The notes beneath the pieces were generated by a model, which made no database searches, was not told the DNA's origin, and was given only the letters and a program-made list of their open reading frames with translations. From positions 248,001-312,000 of the forward strand of contig JAPOYR010000004.1 of the NCBI GenBank assembly GCA_026706485.1: 64,000 nucleotides of DNA, given 5' to 3'. This document shows positions 37,803 through 48,628 of the stretch, piece after piece (position 1 is the stretch's first letter; the number at the start of each line of letters is the position of its first letter). The stretch comes from Chloroflexota bacterium (GTDB lineage Bacteria > Chloroflexota > UBA11872). A program made the position numbers and the translations under genes.

Positions 37803-39641
37803 CTAGCGCAATCCCCGAACGCGGTGGAACCACCACCACTCCGCGATCAGGAAAAACAACGCCAGCGCGGCGAAGATCGGCCACACCTGGACGGTTTCCG
37901 GCACGCCTGCCGTCGCGCCGGCCGTGGGCGCCGCGGCCCCGGTCATGGTCTGGGCGAAACCGGCGCCAACTTCTCCCTCGGGCGGCTCCACCGCCAGGCG
38001 TGTCTGCGCCAGCACCTGGCCATCGCGGTATTGCCGCACGACGTAGGTGCCAATCTCACCGGCGTCGAGCACCGCGGGGGCCGTGACCGGGAACTCCGTC
38101 CGAGCCCCGCTCGGGTGCACCACTTCGAACGCGTCGGCCAGCGGGTGCGGAATCAACCGCGCCAGCCGATCGGGGGTGAGCGGCGCATCGCCCCCGCGCG
38201 GGTTGAACGGATCGGCCCACTGCAAGACGTTGCTCCACAGCACGGGGTACCAGGGGGCGATGGTCGCGTTCGGGGACAGCAGATCTAGCCCGATGAGCAC
38301 CAGCCGCCGCCGGTCCATGACGCCGTGAGCCAGCACGGCGCCGCCGTCGATGTCCAGGTCGACCGCAAGCTCGGCCGGCGCTCCGTAGCGCCGCGCCTGC
38401 GGCAGGGTGATCGCGATAGGGTCCACGTGCCGCAGGAGCACGCTGTCCCGGGCCGCGCGGGGCGCGGAGTCCAGCGCGGGGAGTTCCTGCATCCCGAGCG
38501 CCTCGATGTCCGGCGGACTCACCAGCACCACCGAGGCGTTGGGCAGCGACTCGGGCAGCCATCCTTGGAACACGTAGACATCGTGCGGGCGTTCGGTGTC
38601 GTACTCGGCGGGAGTTCCCCCTGCCGCTGTGACCCTGGCCGACGCCTGCAGCGCCCGCACGATCGGCTCGGTCTCCTCACCGACAACGAGCACCCGCAGG
38701 TTCCGCGGATCGCTCAATTCCGCATAGGCGGTGTTGTCCAGCGCCAGGCCGTCGTCGCCGCGCAGGACGGTGGCCGAGTAGCCAGGCGCCGCGCCAAGGT
38801 CGTCGATGAGCAGGGTCTCGCGGGCGCGGGGCTCGATGGTCACTTGGCGTTCGGCAACGCCGATGCCCGCCGCCTCGATGCGCACCGCCACGTCGGCCGC
38901 GCGCGTGCCGTCATTGCGGACGACGACCAGCCCTTGAACGCCCCGCGCCTCCGCAAACTCTCGGCGCACGGCGAACTCCTCCAGCGCCACGTTGGCCGCG
39001 TCCCCCGCCACGATGAACGCCGTCACGTCGTCGTAGGCGCGGCCCGGCGGCAGCTCGAAGGCGCCGTCGCTGAACAGCGCCACCATTCCGCCGGTGGCCG
39101 GCGGCGCCAGGGACAGCGCAATGTCCAGGGTGCCGGGGATCGCGCCCTCGGCGGCGGTTGGCCGAATCCCGTCGATCGCGGCCTCGACCTCGAACCGGTT
39201 GGCGCTGTGCGTCACCAGCGGCCGCGGCGCGCCTTCGGCGCTGAGCACCGACACGCGAACGTCGGCGGGCAACGTGCGGACGAACGCGATCGCCTGGTCC
39301 TTGGCGGCTTCGATCCGGGGACGGCCCACGTCGGCAATCTGCATGGACATCGACGCGTCCAGCACAACCGCCACCGGCGGTCCGACGGTGCGCGTGCCGG
39401 TGCACTCGGGCCGCGCCAGCGCCAGGGCCAGGGCCGCGACGAGGAGCAGCTGGAGAATCAGCAGCAGGTGGCGCTTGAGCCAGTCGAGCCACGATTCGTC
39501 GCGCTCCCGCTGCAACGTCCGCCGCCACAACAGCAGCGAGGCCACCGCGACCCGTTGCCGCTTGGGGCGCAGCATATAGAACAATCCGACCAGAGCCATG
39601 AGCGCCAGCCATCCAAATGCGAGGGGCGCGGCCCAGGTCAT
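37803..39641 (-). CDS. BatA-like membrane protein with VWA domain
   Basis: 612-residue protein. Its N-terminus (PLAFGWLALMALVGLFYML, then a second helix LILQLLLVAALALALARP) matches the N-terminal membrane region of BatA/aerotolerance proteins. A VWA domain with MIDAS motif DASMS follows, and a C-terminal helix (IFAALALFFLIAEWWWF) closes the chain. ATG at 39641 overlaps the DUF58 stop (ATGA), and the longer frame in front has no family resemblance. It fits the classic MoxR-DUF58-VWA membrane module, in which a MoxR ATPase works on VWA partners. Confidence 0.88.
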   Translation of the reverse strand: MTWAAPLAFGWLALMALVGLFYMLRPKRQRVAVASLLLWRRTLQRERDESWLDWLKRHLLLILQLLLVAALALALARPECTGTRTVGPPVAVVLDASMSMQIADVGRPRIEAAKDQAIAFVRTLPADVRVSVLSAEGAPRPLVTHSANRFEVEAAIDGIRPTAAEGAIPGTLDIALSLAPPATGGMVALFSDGAFELPPGRAYDDVTAFIVAGDAANVALEEFAVRREFAEARGVQGLVVVRNDGTRAADVAVRIEAAGIGVAERQVTIEPRARETLLIDDLGAAPGYSATVLRGDDGLALDNTAYAELSDPRNLRVLVVGEETEPIVRALQASARVTAAGGTPAEYDTERPHDVYVFQGWLPESLPNASVVLVSPPDIEALGMQELPALDSAPRAARDSVLLRHVDPIAITLPQARRYGAPAELAVDLDIDGGAVLAHGVMDRRRLVLIGLDLLSPNATIAPWYPVLWSNVLQWADPFNPRGGDAPLTPDRLARLIPHPLADAFEVVHPSGARTEFPVTAPAVLDAGEIGTYVVRQYRDGQVLAQTRLAVEPPEGEVGAGFAQTMTGAAAPTAGATAGVPETVQVWPIFAALALFFLIAEWWWFHRVRGLR

Positions 39642-40531
39642 GCCAGCACGCGATGCGCCCGCAATCGCCGGAGCAGCACCTCCTCGACCGGCCACTCCGA
39701 CTCGATGGGGATGTAGCGCGCATGTCGCCGGTGGCAGAAGGCCTGGAGTTCACTGGTCCACTCCGCCACGGTGGCCCGAAAGGCCGCCAGGAGCGCCGAG
39801 TCGCCGTAGAGCTCCAGGCTGCCGCCGGTCTCGACGTCAACCAATTCGACCTCTTCGGCAAAGTCCGTCTGCACGCCCTGCCCGTCGAGCACGTGAATCA
39901 CGACAAGCTCGTGGCCCCGCTCGACCAACATGCCGATGGCCTCGGTGGCGTCGTCGGCCAGCAGATCCGATATGAGCACCGCCACCCCGTGCGGCCCGCC
40001 GCGAGCGGCATGGGCCCGCGCCGACGCCGCCAGGCGGGTGGGGCCGGTGGGCGACTGGGCGTCGAGAAAGTCGTAGAGGCGGCTCGCCGCCGCGCGGCCC
40101 TGCTGGGGCGGGAAGTGCTGGGTAGAGTCGCCGCCGATCAGGGTCGCGGCCAGATAGTCGTGGCTGGTGAGCGCCACCCAACCCAGCGCCGCCGCCAGGC
40201 GCTGGGCCACGTCGAACTTCGGCGGCCGGCCCGTCGCCATCGAGGCGCTGGCATCCAGGAACAGGTGGACGACGAGCGTTTCCTCGGATTCGCGGACTTT
40301 GACGAACAGCTCGTCGCTGCGCGCGTAAACGTTCCAATCGATCTGCCGGAAATCGTCCCCCGGCGTGTAGGATCGGTAGTCGGCGAATTCGATCGACGAC
40401 CCCGACTTACGGCTGCGGCGCCCACCCGTGTGGAGGTGCCCATGGGGCCGGTTGGAAACCACGGCCAGCCGTTCGAGCTGGGCGCGCAGCCCGGCCTCCG
40501 GAGCGAAGGCCGGTTCGGCCCGCCGGGCCAT
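39638..40531 (-). CDS. DUF58 domain-containing protein
   Basis: 297-residue soluble protein with the family signature GRRSRKSGSSIEFADYRSYTPGDDFRQIDWNVYAR, followed by a VWA-like fold with FLDASASM. DUF58 proteins are almost always encoded between a MoxR ATPase and BatA-like VWA genes, as here. They are believed to help the ATPase act on membrane partners. The ATG lies 6 bp after moxR. Confidence 0.93.
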   Translation of the reverse strand: MARRAEPAFAPEAGLRAQLERLAVVSNRPHGHLHTGGRRSRKSGSSIEFADYRSYTPGDDFRQIDWNVYARSDELFVKVRESEETLVVHLFLDASASMATGRPPKFDVAQRLAAALGWVALTSHDYLAATLIGGDSTQHFPPQQGRAAASRLYDFLDAQSPTGPTRLAASARAHAARGGPHGVAVLISDLLADDATEAIGMLVERGHELVVIHVLDGQGVQTDFAEEVELVDVETGGSLELYGDSALLAAFRATVAEWTSELQAFCHRRHARYIPIESEWPVEEVLLRRLRAHRVLA

Positions 40532-40537
40532 GGTGTC

Positions 40538-41536
<999 letters not shown>

Positions 41537-41545
41537 GCTGGCACC

Positions 41546-43102
41546 CTACGGGGTCGAGAAGTAGCGGTCGAGCAGAATCTGCCGGTCCGCCGGCAGCGCG
41601 CGGCTCATGTCGGGACGCCCCACCGCCGTGCCGCGGCTGCCCGCCGAGGGCTCGAACTCCCGCGACACGTCCGTGCCCAGCTCGAGCACGGGCCGCATGA
41701 CCGTCTCCTGGCCTTCGGCGGTCGGATCAATGGGCACGGTTTCGAGCCGCCCTTCGGCGTCCAGCCGTTGATTGGCGGCAAGGCCCTCGATGTTGGCCGG
41801 CACCTCCTGGCCCTCGGCCGCCGAGCCGCCCAGGCCGCCGCCTTCGCCCGTGGGCTGGTCCACCATGGCCGCGTTGCCGTCGCCCGCCATGCCGCCCTGA
41901 CCCGGCATCGCGGGGCCGTCCGGAGCGGATTCGCCGGGCAGCCCGGCGCCTGCCCCGGAGTCGGCGAGCATCTCGGCCAGTTCGGACTCGAGGGCCGCAA
42001 GCTCTTGCTGCATCGCCGCGTTGCCGGCAGCCGATGCCTCGACGGCTTCGAGCATGCTGGCCAGCTCCTCGAAACTGGTGCGGGCGTCGCTCAGCCGGCC
42101 GCTCTCCAGGGCGTCCGCCAGTTCCTGCATCGGTTCCGCCAGCCGAGGATCCGCGTCAGCCGCCGCGGCGGCTTCGCCGAATCGCTCACCAAGCTCTTCC
42201 CTCTGGGCCGCGCTCAACTGCGACAGCTCGGCGGCGAGGCGGCGCAGCTCCGACGCCGCGGCCGCATATTCGCGATTCCCAAGCTCGCGACCGAGCCGCC
42301 GCCCCTCGTCCGACAGGCGCAGATGCTCGGATGCTTCGTATAGAGCCTGCTCAGCCGTGCCGGCTTCGGGATCGAATTGCGCCCGCAGCTCGTCGATCGC
42401 CGCCTGCATGCGCTCGATCTCCGCGGCCGTCGTCGGATCGAGCGCAGCCGCCGAATCGCCGGGTGCCGCCGGGGCCGGGGCCGCGGAGTCGGACTGTTCG
42501 ATGTCGCCTTGGTCGAGGGAAAGCGGCGGGTTGATCGTGCGCCAAAACGGGGTCAGGGAGATGGCGGCAACCCACGCCGCAAGCGCCGCGGCCGCCAGCG
42601 CCATGGTCAAGAGATCGCGTCTGGACACGCCGTAGGGCATGGCCCCGCCGGGCTTCAGGCGACCCGCGGCCGCCAGCGCGTCAGCGTGCTGCAAGTCGCG
42701 CACGTCCGGATCGACGTTTCGAAGCTCGGCAATCGCCGTCGACAGGCGCTCGTGCAGACCCGCACGGTTGTCATAGGCCAGCGCCACGTCGTGGGGCGCC
42801 GGCACATGGAGCGCCACCCCGGTCAGCACGACCACACCGGCCAGCGCGAGGGCGATGCCGGATGGGACCAGGAGATCGGGACCGCCCAGCCACGCGGCCG
42901 GCACGGCAATGATGAGCGTGCCGGCGATTCCCCACGTGACCAGGCGCGGCGCCAGGGCCAGCGCGCGGGCGCGTTGTCGTCGTCGAGCCAGCTGCAACAG
43001 CCGTAGGCCCAGCGCCTTCCGGCCATAGGCCGTCCCGCGAAACATGGGCCGCGGCAGCGCAACGCCCGACCATGCCGCCCGGCGAGCGCTGGCGTTGATC
43101 AT
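41546..43102 (-). CDS. Membrane-anchored coiled-coil protein of the MoxR operon
   Basis: 518-residue protein, not assigned to a named family. Two hydrophobic helices near residues 50-100 and a third near 175 (LLTMALAAAALAAWVAAISL) anchor it. The rest is Ala/Glu/Leu-rich and should form long coiled coils (ELRRLAAELSQLSAAQREEL, ELAALESELAEMLAD), then a Gly/Pro/Met-rich linker. ATG at 43102 was chosen because GGAG lies 6 nt before it. It is the first gene of the MoxR operon. Large coiled-coil membrane proteins of this kind often accompany MoxR-VWA sets, but the role is unknown. Confidence 0.75.
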   Translation of the reverse strand: MINASARRAAWSGVALPRPMFRGTAYGRKALGLRLLQLARRRQRARALALAPRLVTWGIAGTLIIAVPAAWLGGPDLLVPSGIALALAGVVVLTGVALHVPAPHDVALAYDNRAGLHERLSTAIAELRNVDPDVRDLQHADALAAAGRLKPGGAMPYGVSRRDLLTMALAAAALAAWVAAISLTPFWRTINPPLSLDQGDIEQSDSAAPAPAAPGDSAAALDPTTAAEIERMQAAIDELRAQFDPEAGTAEQALYEASEHLRLSDEGRRLGRELGNREYAAAASELRRLAAELSQLSAAQREELGERFGEAAAAADADPRLAEPMQELADALESGRLSDARTSFEELASMLEAVEASAAGNAAMQQELAALESELAEMLADSGAGAGLPGESAPDGPAMPGQGGMAGDGNAAMVDQPTGEGGGLGGSAAEGQEVPANIEGLAANQRLDAEGRLETVPIDPTAEGQETVMRPVLELGTDVSREFEPSAGSRGTAVGRPDMSRALPADRQILLDRYFSTP

Positions 43103-43172
43103 CCGAACTCCGGTCGATGCCGGGCGTGCGGCGCGCGAGGGGCCTCCGCTGCTTCGCACGCGGGAAACGCGC

Positions 43173-43191
43173 CCTGCCCCGGCGGGGCAGG
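43173..43191. terminator. Hairpin between recN and the MoxR operon
   Basis: CCTGCCCC and GGGGCAGG form a perfect 8-bp stem with a 3-base loop 12 bp after the recN stop on the minus strand. The sequence after it has only a short T stretch, so it is a weak terminator candidate that would separate the recN group from the MoxR operon. Confidence 0.45.
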
Positions 43192-43202
43192 TAGCTACGA
43201 GC

Positions 43203-44978
43203 CTAGCATCGGCGCGCCGTCGCCTCGGTGGCATTCCCACCGGATGACTCGGCCCGGCCGGCGTCCTTCCACGCCGCCGCGTCGGCCAGCAGATCGCGTG
43301 CCACGCGCCGTCCGGCGGTGGTGCGGCTGCCGCCCATGGCGGCGATCTCCTCGACCACGGCGTCAGGGTCGAGCCGCCGAACGTCGGTCACGGTGCCTGT
43401 CGAGTCGTCGTGTTTCTCCACCACGAAGTGCGTGTCGGCGAAAGCCGCCACCGAGGGCAGGTGGGTCACGCACAGGACCTGGTGGGCCCGCGCCAGCCGC
43501 GCCAGCTTCTGCCCAACGACGTCGCCGCTGCGTCCGCCCACGCCGACGTCGATCTCGTCGAAGATCAGCGTCGGCGTCTCGTCGGCCGCGGCGAGCGCCG
43601 ACTTGAGCCCCAGCAGAATCCGCGACATCTCCCCACCCGAGGCAACCGCGGCCAGCGACCGCACCGGCTGCCCGCGGTTCACGCTGAGCTGCATCTCCCC
43701 CAGGTCCACGCCCGATCGATCGAATGCCACCGGCTCCTCGCCTTCGCCGAATGCAAGCCCTGCGGCATCGGCCCGCGTGTGAAGCGGGAACTCCACGGCG
43801 GCATCGGGCAGGTTGAGGTCCGCCAGCTCGCGGGCGATCGCCCGCGTCAGCCTCTCGGCGGCGTCCAGCCGGCGCGTCCGCAGGGCCTGAGCGGCGCGGG
43901 CCACTTCGCGTTCCAGCGCCGCCTGCTCATCGGCCAGGGCGCGCCGCCGGTCGTCGGCGGCGCCCAGCTCCGAGAGCTGGCGACGGGCGTCCTCGGCAAA
44001 CGCCAACACATCCGCGAGCGAATCGCCGTATTTGCGCTTGAGCGTTTCCAACAGGTCGAGCCGCGCGTTGATTTCCTCCAGCCGGTCCGGATCGGACTCG
44101 ATGTTCGCGGCATAGGCGGCAACGGACTGCGCGGCGTCGGTGATCACCGCCTGCGCCTCGGCAATCTGATCCGCCGCGGGCCTGACCGCCGGATCGAGGT
44201 CGGCGATTTCGGCCAGGGTCGCCATCGCCTCGCCCAGGCGGTCCACCGCCGCCCCGGCGTCATCGCCCGTCAGGAGACGCTCGGAAATGCCGGCCAGCTC
44301 GCGCAGGCGCTCCGCGTTGGCCAGCACCTGGCGCTCCACGCGCAGCGCCTCGTCTTCGTCAGCCGACAGGCCCGCCCCATCGATCTCATTCACCTGGAAG
44401 GCCAGCAGGTCGATCAGGCGCGCGGTCTCTCGGGCGTCCCGCCGCAGGTCCGCGTCCTCAGCCTTGACGTCGCGCCAGCGGTCCACCAGCCGGGCCACCT
44501 CGTTCCGCTCCCGCGTGTGGCCGCCGTAGCGGTCGAGGTACTCGAGCTGCCGCGCCGCCCGAAAGAGCGACTGATGCTCAACCTGCCCGTGAATATCGAT
44601 CAGGTGAGGCCCCAGCTCGGTGAGGGCTCGCACCGGCACGGCGCGTCCGTTGACGCGCGCCACCGAGCGCGCCACGCCGTTGACGATCACCTCCCGCGAA
44701 ATGACCAGCGACTCTTCCGGCTCGATGCCGTACGCCTCCAGCGTGGCGGCGAGGGCTGCGCTCTCCGGCGGCGTGAAGACGCCGTCCACGTATGCCGCCC
44801 GCGCGCCGGCGCGCACGTCGTCGGGCCGGGCGCGGCGGCCCAGCAGCAGGTCGATCGCGTCGATGAGAATCGACTTGCCGGCGCCCGTCTCGCCGGTAAG
44901 CACGTTGAAACCCGGCTCCAGCGCCAGCTCGACAGAGTCGATCAGGGCCAGGTTCTGCACGCGCAGCCGGAGCAGCAC
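43203..44978 (-). CDS. recN: DNA repair protein RecN
   Basis: 591-residue SMC-like ATPase of double-strand break repair. Walker A GETGAGKS is at residues 29-36 after LRVQNLALIDSVEL. A long helical middle forms the coiled coil. The C-terminal half has the signature SGGEMSRILLGLK and the Walker B stretch TLIFDEIDVGVGG. GTG at 44978 lies 5 bp after the nadK stop and the family N-terminus begins there. The recN-nadK-tlyA order is common in bacteria. Confidence 0.96.
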   Translation of the reverse strand: MLLRLRVQNLALIDSVELALEPGFNVLTGETGAGKSILIDAIDLLLGRRARPDDVRAGARAAYVDGVFTPPESAALAATLEAYGIEPEESLVISREVIVNGVARSVARVNGRAVPVRALTELGPHLIDIHGQVEHQSLFRAARQLEYLDRYGGHTRERNEVARLVDRWRDVKAEDADLRRDARETARLIDLLAFQVNEIDGAGLSADEDEALRVERQVLANAERLRELAGISERLLTGDDAGAAVDRLGEAMATLAEIADLDPAVRPAADQIAEAQAVITDAAQSVAAYAANIESDPDRLEEINARLDLLETLKRKYGDSLADVLAFAEDARRQLSELGAADDRRRALADEQAALEREVARAAQALRTRRLDAAERLTRAIARELADLNLPDAAVEFPLHTRADAAGLAFGEGEEPVAFDRSGVDLGEMQLSVNRGQPVRSLAAVASGGEMSRILLGLKSALAAADETPTLIFDEIDVGVGGRSGDVVGQKLARLARAHQVLCVTHLPSVAAFADTHFVVEKHDDSTGTVTDVRRLDPDAVVEEIAAMGGSRTTAGRRVARDLLADAAAWKDAGRAESSGGNATEATARRC

Positions 44979-44983
44979 GCGAC

Positions 44984-45847
44984 TTAGGAATCCGAGTTCG
45001 AGGGACGCGCGAGCTGATGCGGGACGCGCCAGCGCAGCTTCTCCGCCAACGTGGCGTAGAAGTAGCTGCGCGACTGCATCCTCGCGAACTGGGCCACGTG
45101 TTTGGATGCGCGGCACACCACGCGATCGCCGGCGTCCAGCATGTATTGCGTTTGGCCGTCGATCGACAGCGTGGCCTCGTGCGTGGTGCGCACGCCGATG
45201 TCGATGGTCACGTCCCGGCCCACCACGATCGAGTTGGCCGGCGTGAGGAACGGCGCGATCGGCGTGACGACAAGCTCGCGAACCTCGGGATGCAGCACGG
45301 GGCCTCCGGCAGCCTGGGTGTAGCCGGTGGTGCCGGTCGGCGTTGCCACGATCACGCCGTCGGCGGTATAGGTGGTGAGCTCGGCGTCGTCGATGCGAAC
45401 CTCGACCTCGACGACCCGGGCGATGCGCCCGCGGCCCACCACCACGTCACCCGCGGCAATGCCGCGCATCTCCGCCCCGCCGCTGCCCGTGTGGGTCCAG
45501 TCGATGAGCAGCCGGGGCTCGATCCAATAGCGGCCCGCCACGAGGTCGGGCAACCGGGCATCCAGGTCGGCGCCGCTGAATTCGGTGAGAAACCCGATGC
45601 GTCCATAGTTGACGCCCGCGCAGGGCACGCCGAACGGCGCCGCGGTGCGCGCGGCGCGCAGCACGGTGCCGTCGCCGCCGAAGGTCAGGAGGAGATCGGA
45701 GCCCTCGATCGCGTCCGGTTCGTCGACGATCTCGAACGACGACGACGCCCACGCATCGACGCCAAGGTCTCCAAGCCGCTCGCGCACGCGGTCGGCATGG
45801 CGAATCGACGCCGCGATATGAGGCTGGTAGAGCAATCCAACGCGCAT
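44984..45847 (-). CDS. nadK: NAD kinase
   Basis: 287-residue enzyme that phosphorylates NAD to NADP with ATP or polyphosphate. The catalytic GGDG motif is at residues 57-60, followed by NYGRIGFLTEF and VATPTGTTGYTQAAGGP. The ATG start (MRVGLLYQPH) fits the family. The gene lies between tlyA and recN with only 5 bp to recN, so it is probably transcribed with both. Confidence 0.96.
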   Translation of the reverse strand: MRVGLLYQPHIAASIRHADRVRERLGDLGVDAWASSSFEIVDEPDAIEGSDLLLTFGGDGTVLRAARTAAPFGVPCAGVNYGRIGFLTEFSGADLDARLPDLVAGRYWIEPRLLIDWTHTGSGGAEMRGIAAGDVVVGRGRIARVVEVEVRIDDAELTTYTADGVIVATPTGTTGYTQAAGGPVLHPEVRELVVTPIAPFLTPANSIVVGRDVTIDIGVRTTHEATLSIDGQTQYMLDAGDRVVCRASKHVAQFARMQSRSYFYATLAEKLRWRVPHQLARPSNSDS

Positions 45848-45877
45848 GGCATGGCCCGTCGCCGACGTTGCCGCATT

Positions 45878-46618
45878 CTAGTGGGGCGCGGGCCACGGCG
45901 GCGCCAGGTGCACAAACGTCTCCCGGTTGCCGCCGACGCCGGGCACCGGGCTTGGGCAGGTCGCGAGAGCGACATAGCCGGCGTGCGCCAGCCGAGACTG
46001 AAAGTCCTGCAGCACCGCATCGCGCTGCGCCTGGCTCTTGACCACCCCGTCCGCGGGCACGCATCGGCCCGGCAACTCGAACTGCGGCTTGAGCAGAACG
46101 ACCATCCACTGCGCCGTCGGCGCCGCGCGAACCAGAGAGTCGAGCACGTCGCGCAGCCGGATGAAGGCGACGTCGACGACCACGGCGTCAACCGCCGCAT
46201 CGATTACGCCGAGATCCCTGACGTCCGTGCCTTCACGCACGTCGACCCGCGGATCGTCGCGCAGGGCCGGCGCGATTTGCCCGTGCCCCACGTCGACGGC
46301 CACAACGCGTGCGGCGCCGCGCTGGAGCAGCACGTCGGTGAAGCCGCCGGTTCCGGCGCCAACGTCGAGCACGCGGAGCCCGCACGGATCCAGGCCGAAG
46401 TGGTCCAGGGCAAAGGCCAGCTTGCGCCCACCGCGTCCCACGTAGCGCGACGCCTCCGAGTCAACCTCGATGGCGGCATCGGACGCCACGGCGCGCCCCG
46501 GCCGCCGCACGGGCGCGTCGTCGACCCGCACGAATCCATCACGGACGTATTGCCGGGCCTGGGCGCGCGTAGGGGCCAGTCCGCGGCGGACCAGCTCGAC
46601 ATCCAGCCGGTGCTTCAC
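45878..46618 (-). CDS. TlyA-family rRNA 2'-O-methyltransferase
   Basis: 246-residue protein. The N-terminal S4 RNA-binding domain reads RLDVELVRRGLAPTRAQARQYVRDGFVRVDD. The FtsJ-like methyltransferase domain starts at GGRKLAFALDHF and has the SAM loop DVGAGTGGFTDVLL and the catalytic lysine in VVLLKPQFE. TlyA members methylate ribose in 16S and/or 23S rRNA. The older name hemolysin A is not supported as a function here. The GTG start lies 9 bp after hisB. Confidence 0.93.
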   Translation of the reverse strand: MKHRLDVELVRRGLAPTRAQARQYVRDGFVRVDDAPVRRPGRAVASDAAIEVDSEASRYVGRGGRKLAFALDHFGLDPCGLRVLDVGAGTGGFTDVLLQRGAARVVAVDVGHGQIAPALRDDPRVDVREGTDVRDLGVIDAAVDAVVVDVAFIRLRDVLDSLVRAAPTAQWMVVLLKPQFELPGRCVPADGVVKSQAQRDAVLQDFQSRLAHAGYVALATCPSPVPGVGGNRETFVHLAPPWPAPH

Positions 46619-46627
46619 CGGCCGAGG

Positions 46628-47251
46628 CTAGGTTTCGAGGGTGCCCTTGGTGCTGGGCACCTGGCCCTCGCGGCGCGGATCGAGCGCGGTGGCCCCGTCG
46701 AGGGCGCGCGCCAGCGCCTTGAAGATGGCTTCGGCCTTGTGGTGGTCGTCGCGACCGGCGAGCAGCCGCACGTGCACCGCCGCCCCCAGGTGGCGAGCGA
46801 ACGACCCGATGAAGTGCTCAATGAGCGAGGTCTCGAGATCGCCGATCGCGTCCTGCTGGAACTCCGCGTCGAACGACAGATGGTCGCGCCCGGCCAGGTC
46901 CACGGCCACGTTGGCCAGCGCCTCGTCCATCGGCACGGTGGCGTCCGCCATGCGGGCGATTCCCGCGCGATCGCCAAGGGCGTCGTTGCACGCCTTGCCG
47001 AGGGTGATGCCGACGTCTTCGGCTGTGTGGTGCCCGTCGACGTTGAGATCGCCCGTGGCGGTGACGTCGAGGTCGAACATGCCGTGCTTGGCGATCTGGG
47101 CCAGCATGTGATCGAGGAACCCGATGCCTGTGGATCCCTCGAAGTGGCCCGTGCCGTCGATGTCCACGGTAACCGTGACGTCGGTCTCGTCCGTTGTTCG
47201 CTGGACGGAGGCGGTGCGGTCAGCCAATGCGGGCGACCCCCTCGTGCGCAT
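46628..47251 (-). CDS. hisB: Imidazoleglycerol-phosphate dehydratase
   Basis: 207-residue manganese enzyme of histidine synthesis. The histidine-rich metal motifs are GFLDHMLAQIAKHG, DGHHTAEDVGI and DDHHKAEAIFKALARAL. It is the single-function dehydratase form, without the phosphatase domain found in enterics. The ATG is used because the conserved RTTDETDV segment begins about 17 residues in. It follows hisD by 18 bp. Other his genes are not in the window. Confidence 0.97.
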   Translation of the reverse strand: MRTRGSPALADRTASVQRTTDETDVTVTVDIDGTGHFEGSTGIGFLDHMLAQIAKHGMFDLDVTATGDLNVDGHHTAEDVGITLGKACNDALGDRAGIARMADATVPMDEALANVAVDLAGRDHLSFDAEFQQDAIGDLETSLIEHFIGSFARHLGAAVHVRLLAGRDDHHKAEAIFKALARALDGATALDPRREGQVPSTKGTLET

Positions 47252-47269
47252 GTTGCCGCGCCATTGTAG

Positions 47270-48598
47270 TCACGGCCCGGCGGGATTCCGACGCCGCTCG
47301 GCGGCTCGCGCGTGGCCTTCCAGCCGCTCCGCCCGCGCCATGCGCACGGCCACCGGCGCCAAACGCTGCGAGTCGGCGGCCCCGAGTTGCACCACGCTCA
47401 TGGACTTCAGAAAGGCATAGACCCCGCACGGCGACGCGAACCGCGCCGTACCCCCGGTGGGCATGACGTGACTGGGACCGGCCACGTAGTCGCCGTGCAC
47501 CTCGGGCGAGCCCGCGCCGACGAACACGCCGCCGGCGTTGCGCACCCCTTCCAGCAGCCGCCGCGGGTCGGCCACCAGCAGGCACAGGTGCTCGGGCGCG
47601 TATTCGTTGGCAAGCGTCACGGCCTCGTCCAGATCCGCCACCACGCCCACGCCGCCCCGAGCGGCAAAGCTGTCGGCGGCGACGGCGCTGCGCGGCAGCG
47701 ACGCCAACTGGCGCTCGATCTCCTGGGTAATCTCGTCGGCGAGTTCGGCGGAGTCGGTGAGGGCGATTGGGCTGGCCGGCCCGCCGTGCTCGGCCTGGGC
47801 GATCAGGTCCGCCGCGACATCCGCCGGATCGGCGGTCGCGTCGGCAATGACCAGGGTTTCGGTGGGTCCCGGCAGCACGCTCACGCCGGTGAGCCCGAAC
47901 ACCTCGCGCGTCGCCAGCACCACCCAGGCGTTTCCGGGGGCGACGACTGCGTCGCAGCGGGGCACCGACGCCGTTCCAACGGCCATGGCGGCAATCGCCT
48001 GTGCGCCGGAGACCAGGAACACCCGGTCAACCTGCGCCACATGGGCGGCCAGGGCGATGACGGGGTCGATGCCGGACTCGGCGGCGGGCGTGCAGACGAC
48101 GATCTCGCGCACGCCGGCCACGCGCGCCGGGATGGCCGTCATGAGCACCGACGAGGCCAGCGGACCGGACGCGCCGGGAATGTGAATCCCGGCTCGATCG
48201 ACCGGCATCCAGCGCTGCCCCACGCCGGTTACCTCGTCGAAGAAGTCTCGCGGCATCTGGCGCTGGTGGAACGCCCGGATGCGCTCCGCGGCGACCTGGA
48301 GATCCTCCGCCAGGTCTGACGGAGCCTTGTCGCGCGCGGCTGCCAGCTCCGCCGGGCTGACCTCGAACCGCGATGGAATGTGGTCGCCCACCTTGGCGCC
48401 GATCTCGCGCAGCGCGTTGTCGCCGTCGGCGCGCACGCGCTCGACGACCCTGGCGACAAACTCCCGCGGGCTCAGCGACTCGCCAAAGACCCCGGACGCG
48501 CGTTGCCGCGCCGCCTCGTCGACGACGGCCAGCTCGCCGTGCCTGGCGATCAGCTCCCGGCGCACGGCGTCGGCGCCCTGAATCACACGAATACTCAC
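47270..48598 (-). CDS. hisD: Histidinol dehydrogenase
   Basis: 442-residue zinc enzyme that oxidises histidinol to histidine in two NAD-dependent steps. Typical segments are VDRAGIHIPGASGPLASSVLMTAIPA, SGAQAIAAMAVGT, GPTETLVIAD, and the catalytic EYAPEHL followed by YVAGPSHVMPTGGTARF. The GTG start gives the expected length. It stands between dtd and hisB on the same strand. Confidence 0.97.
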   Translation of the reverse strand: MSIRVIQGADAVRRELIARHGELAVVDEAARQRASGVFGESLSPREFVARVVERVRADGDNALREIGAKVGDHIPSRFEVSPAELAAARDKAPSDLAEDLQVAAERIRAFHQRQMPRDFFDEVTGVGQRWMPVDRAGIHIPGASGPLASSVLMTAIPARVAGVREIVVCTPAAESGIDPVIALAAHVAQVDRVFLVSGAQAIAAMAVGTASVPRCDAVVAPGNAWVVLATREVFGLTGVSVLPGPTETLVIADATADPADVAADLIAQAEHGGPASPIALTDSAELADEITQEIERQLASLPRSAVAADSFAARGGVGVVADLDEAVTLANEYAPEHLCLLVADPRRLLEGVRNAGGVFVGAGSPEVHGDYVAGPSHVMPTGGTARFASPCGVYAFLKSMSVVQLGAADSQRLAPVAVRMARAERLEGHARAAERRRNPAGP

Positions 48599-48628
48599 GG
48601 CTGGGCCACGACGGGGCTCGACCGCTTG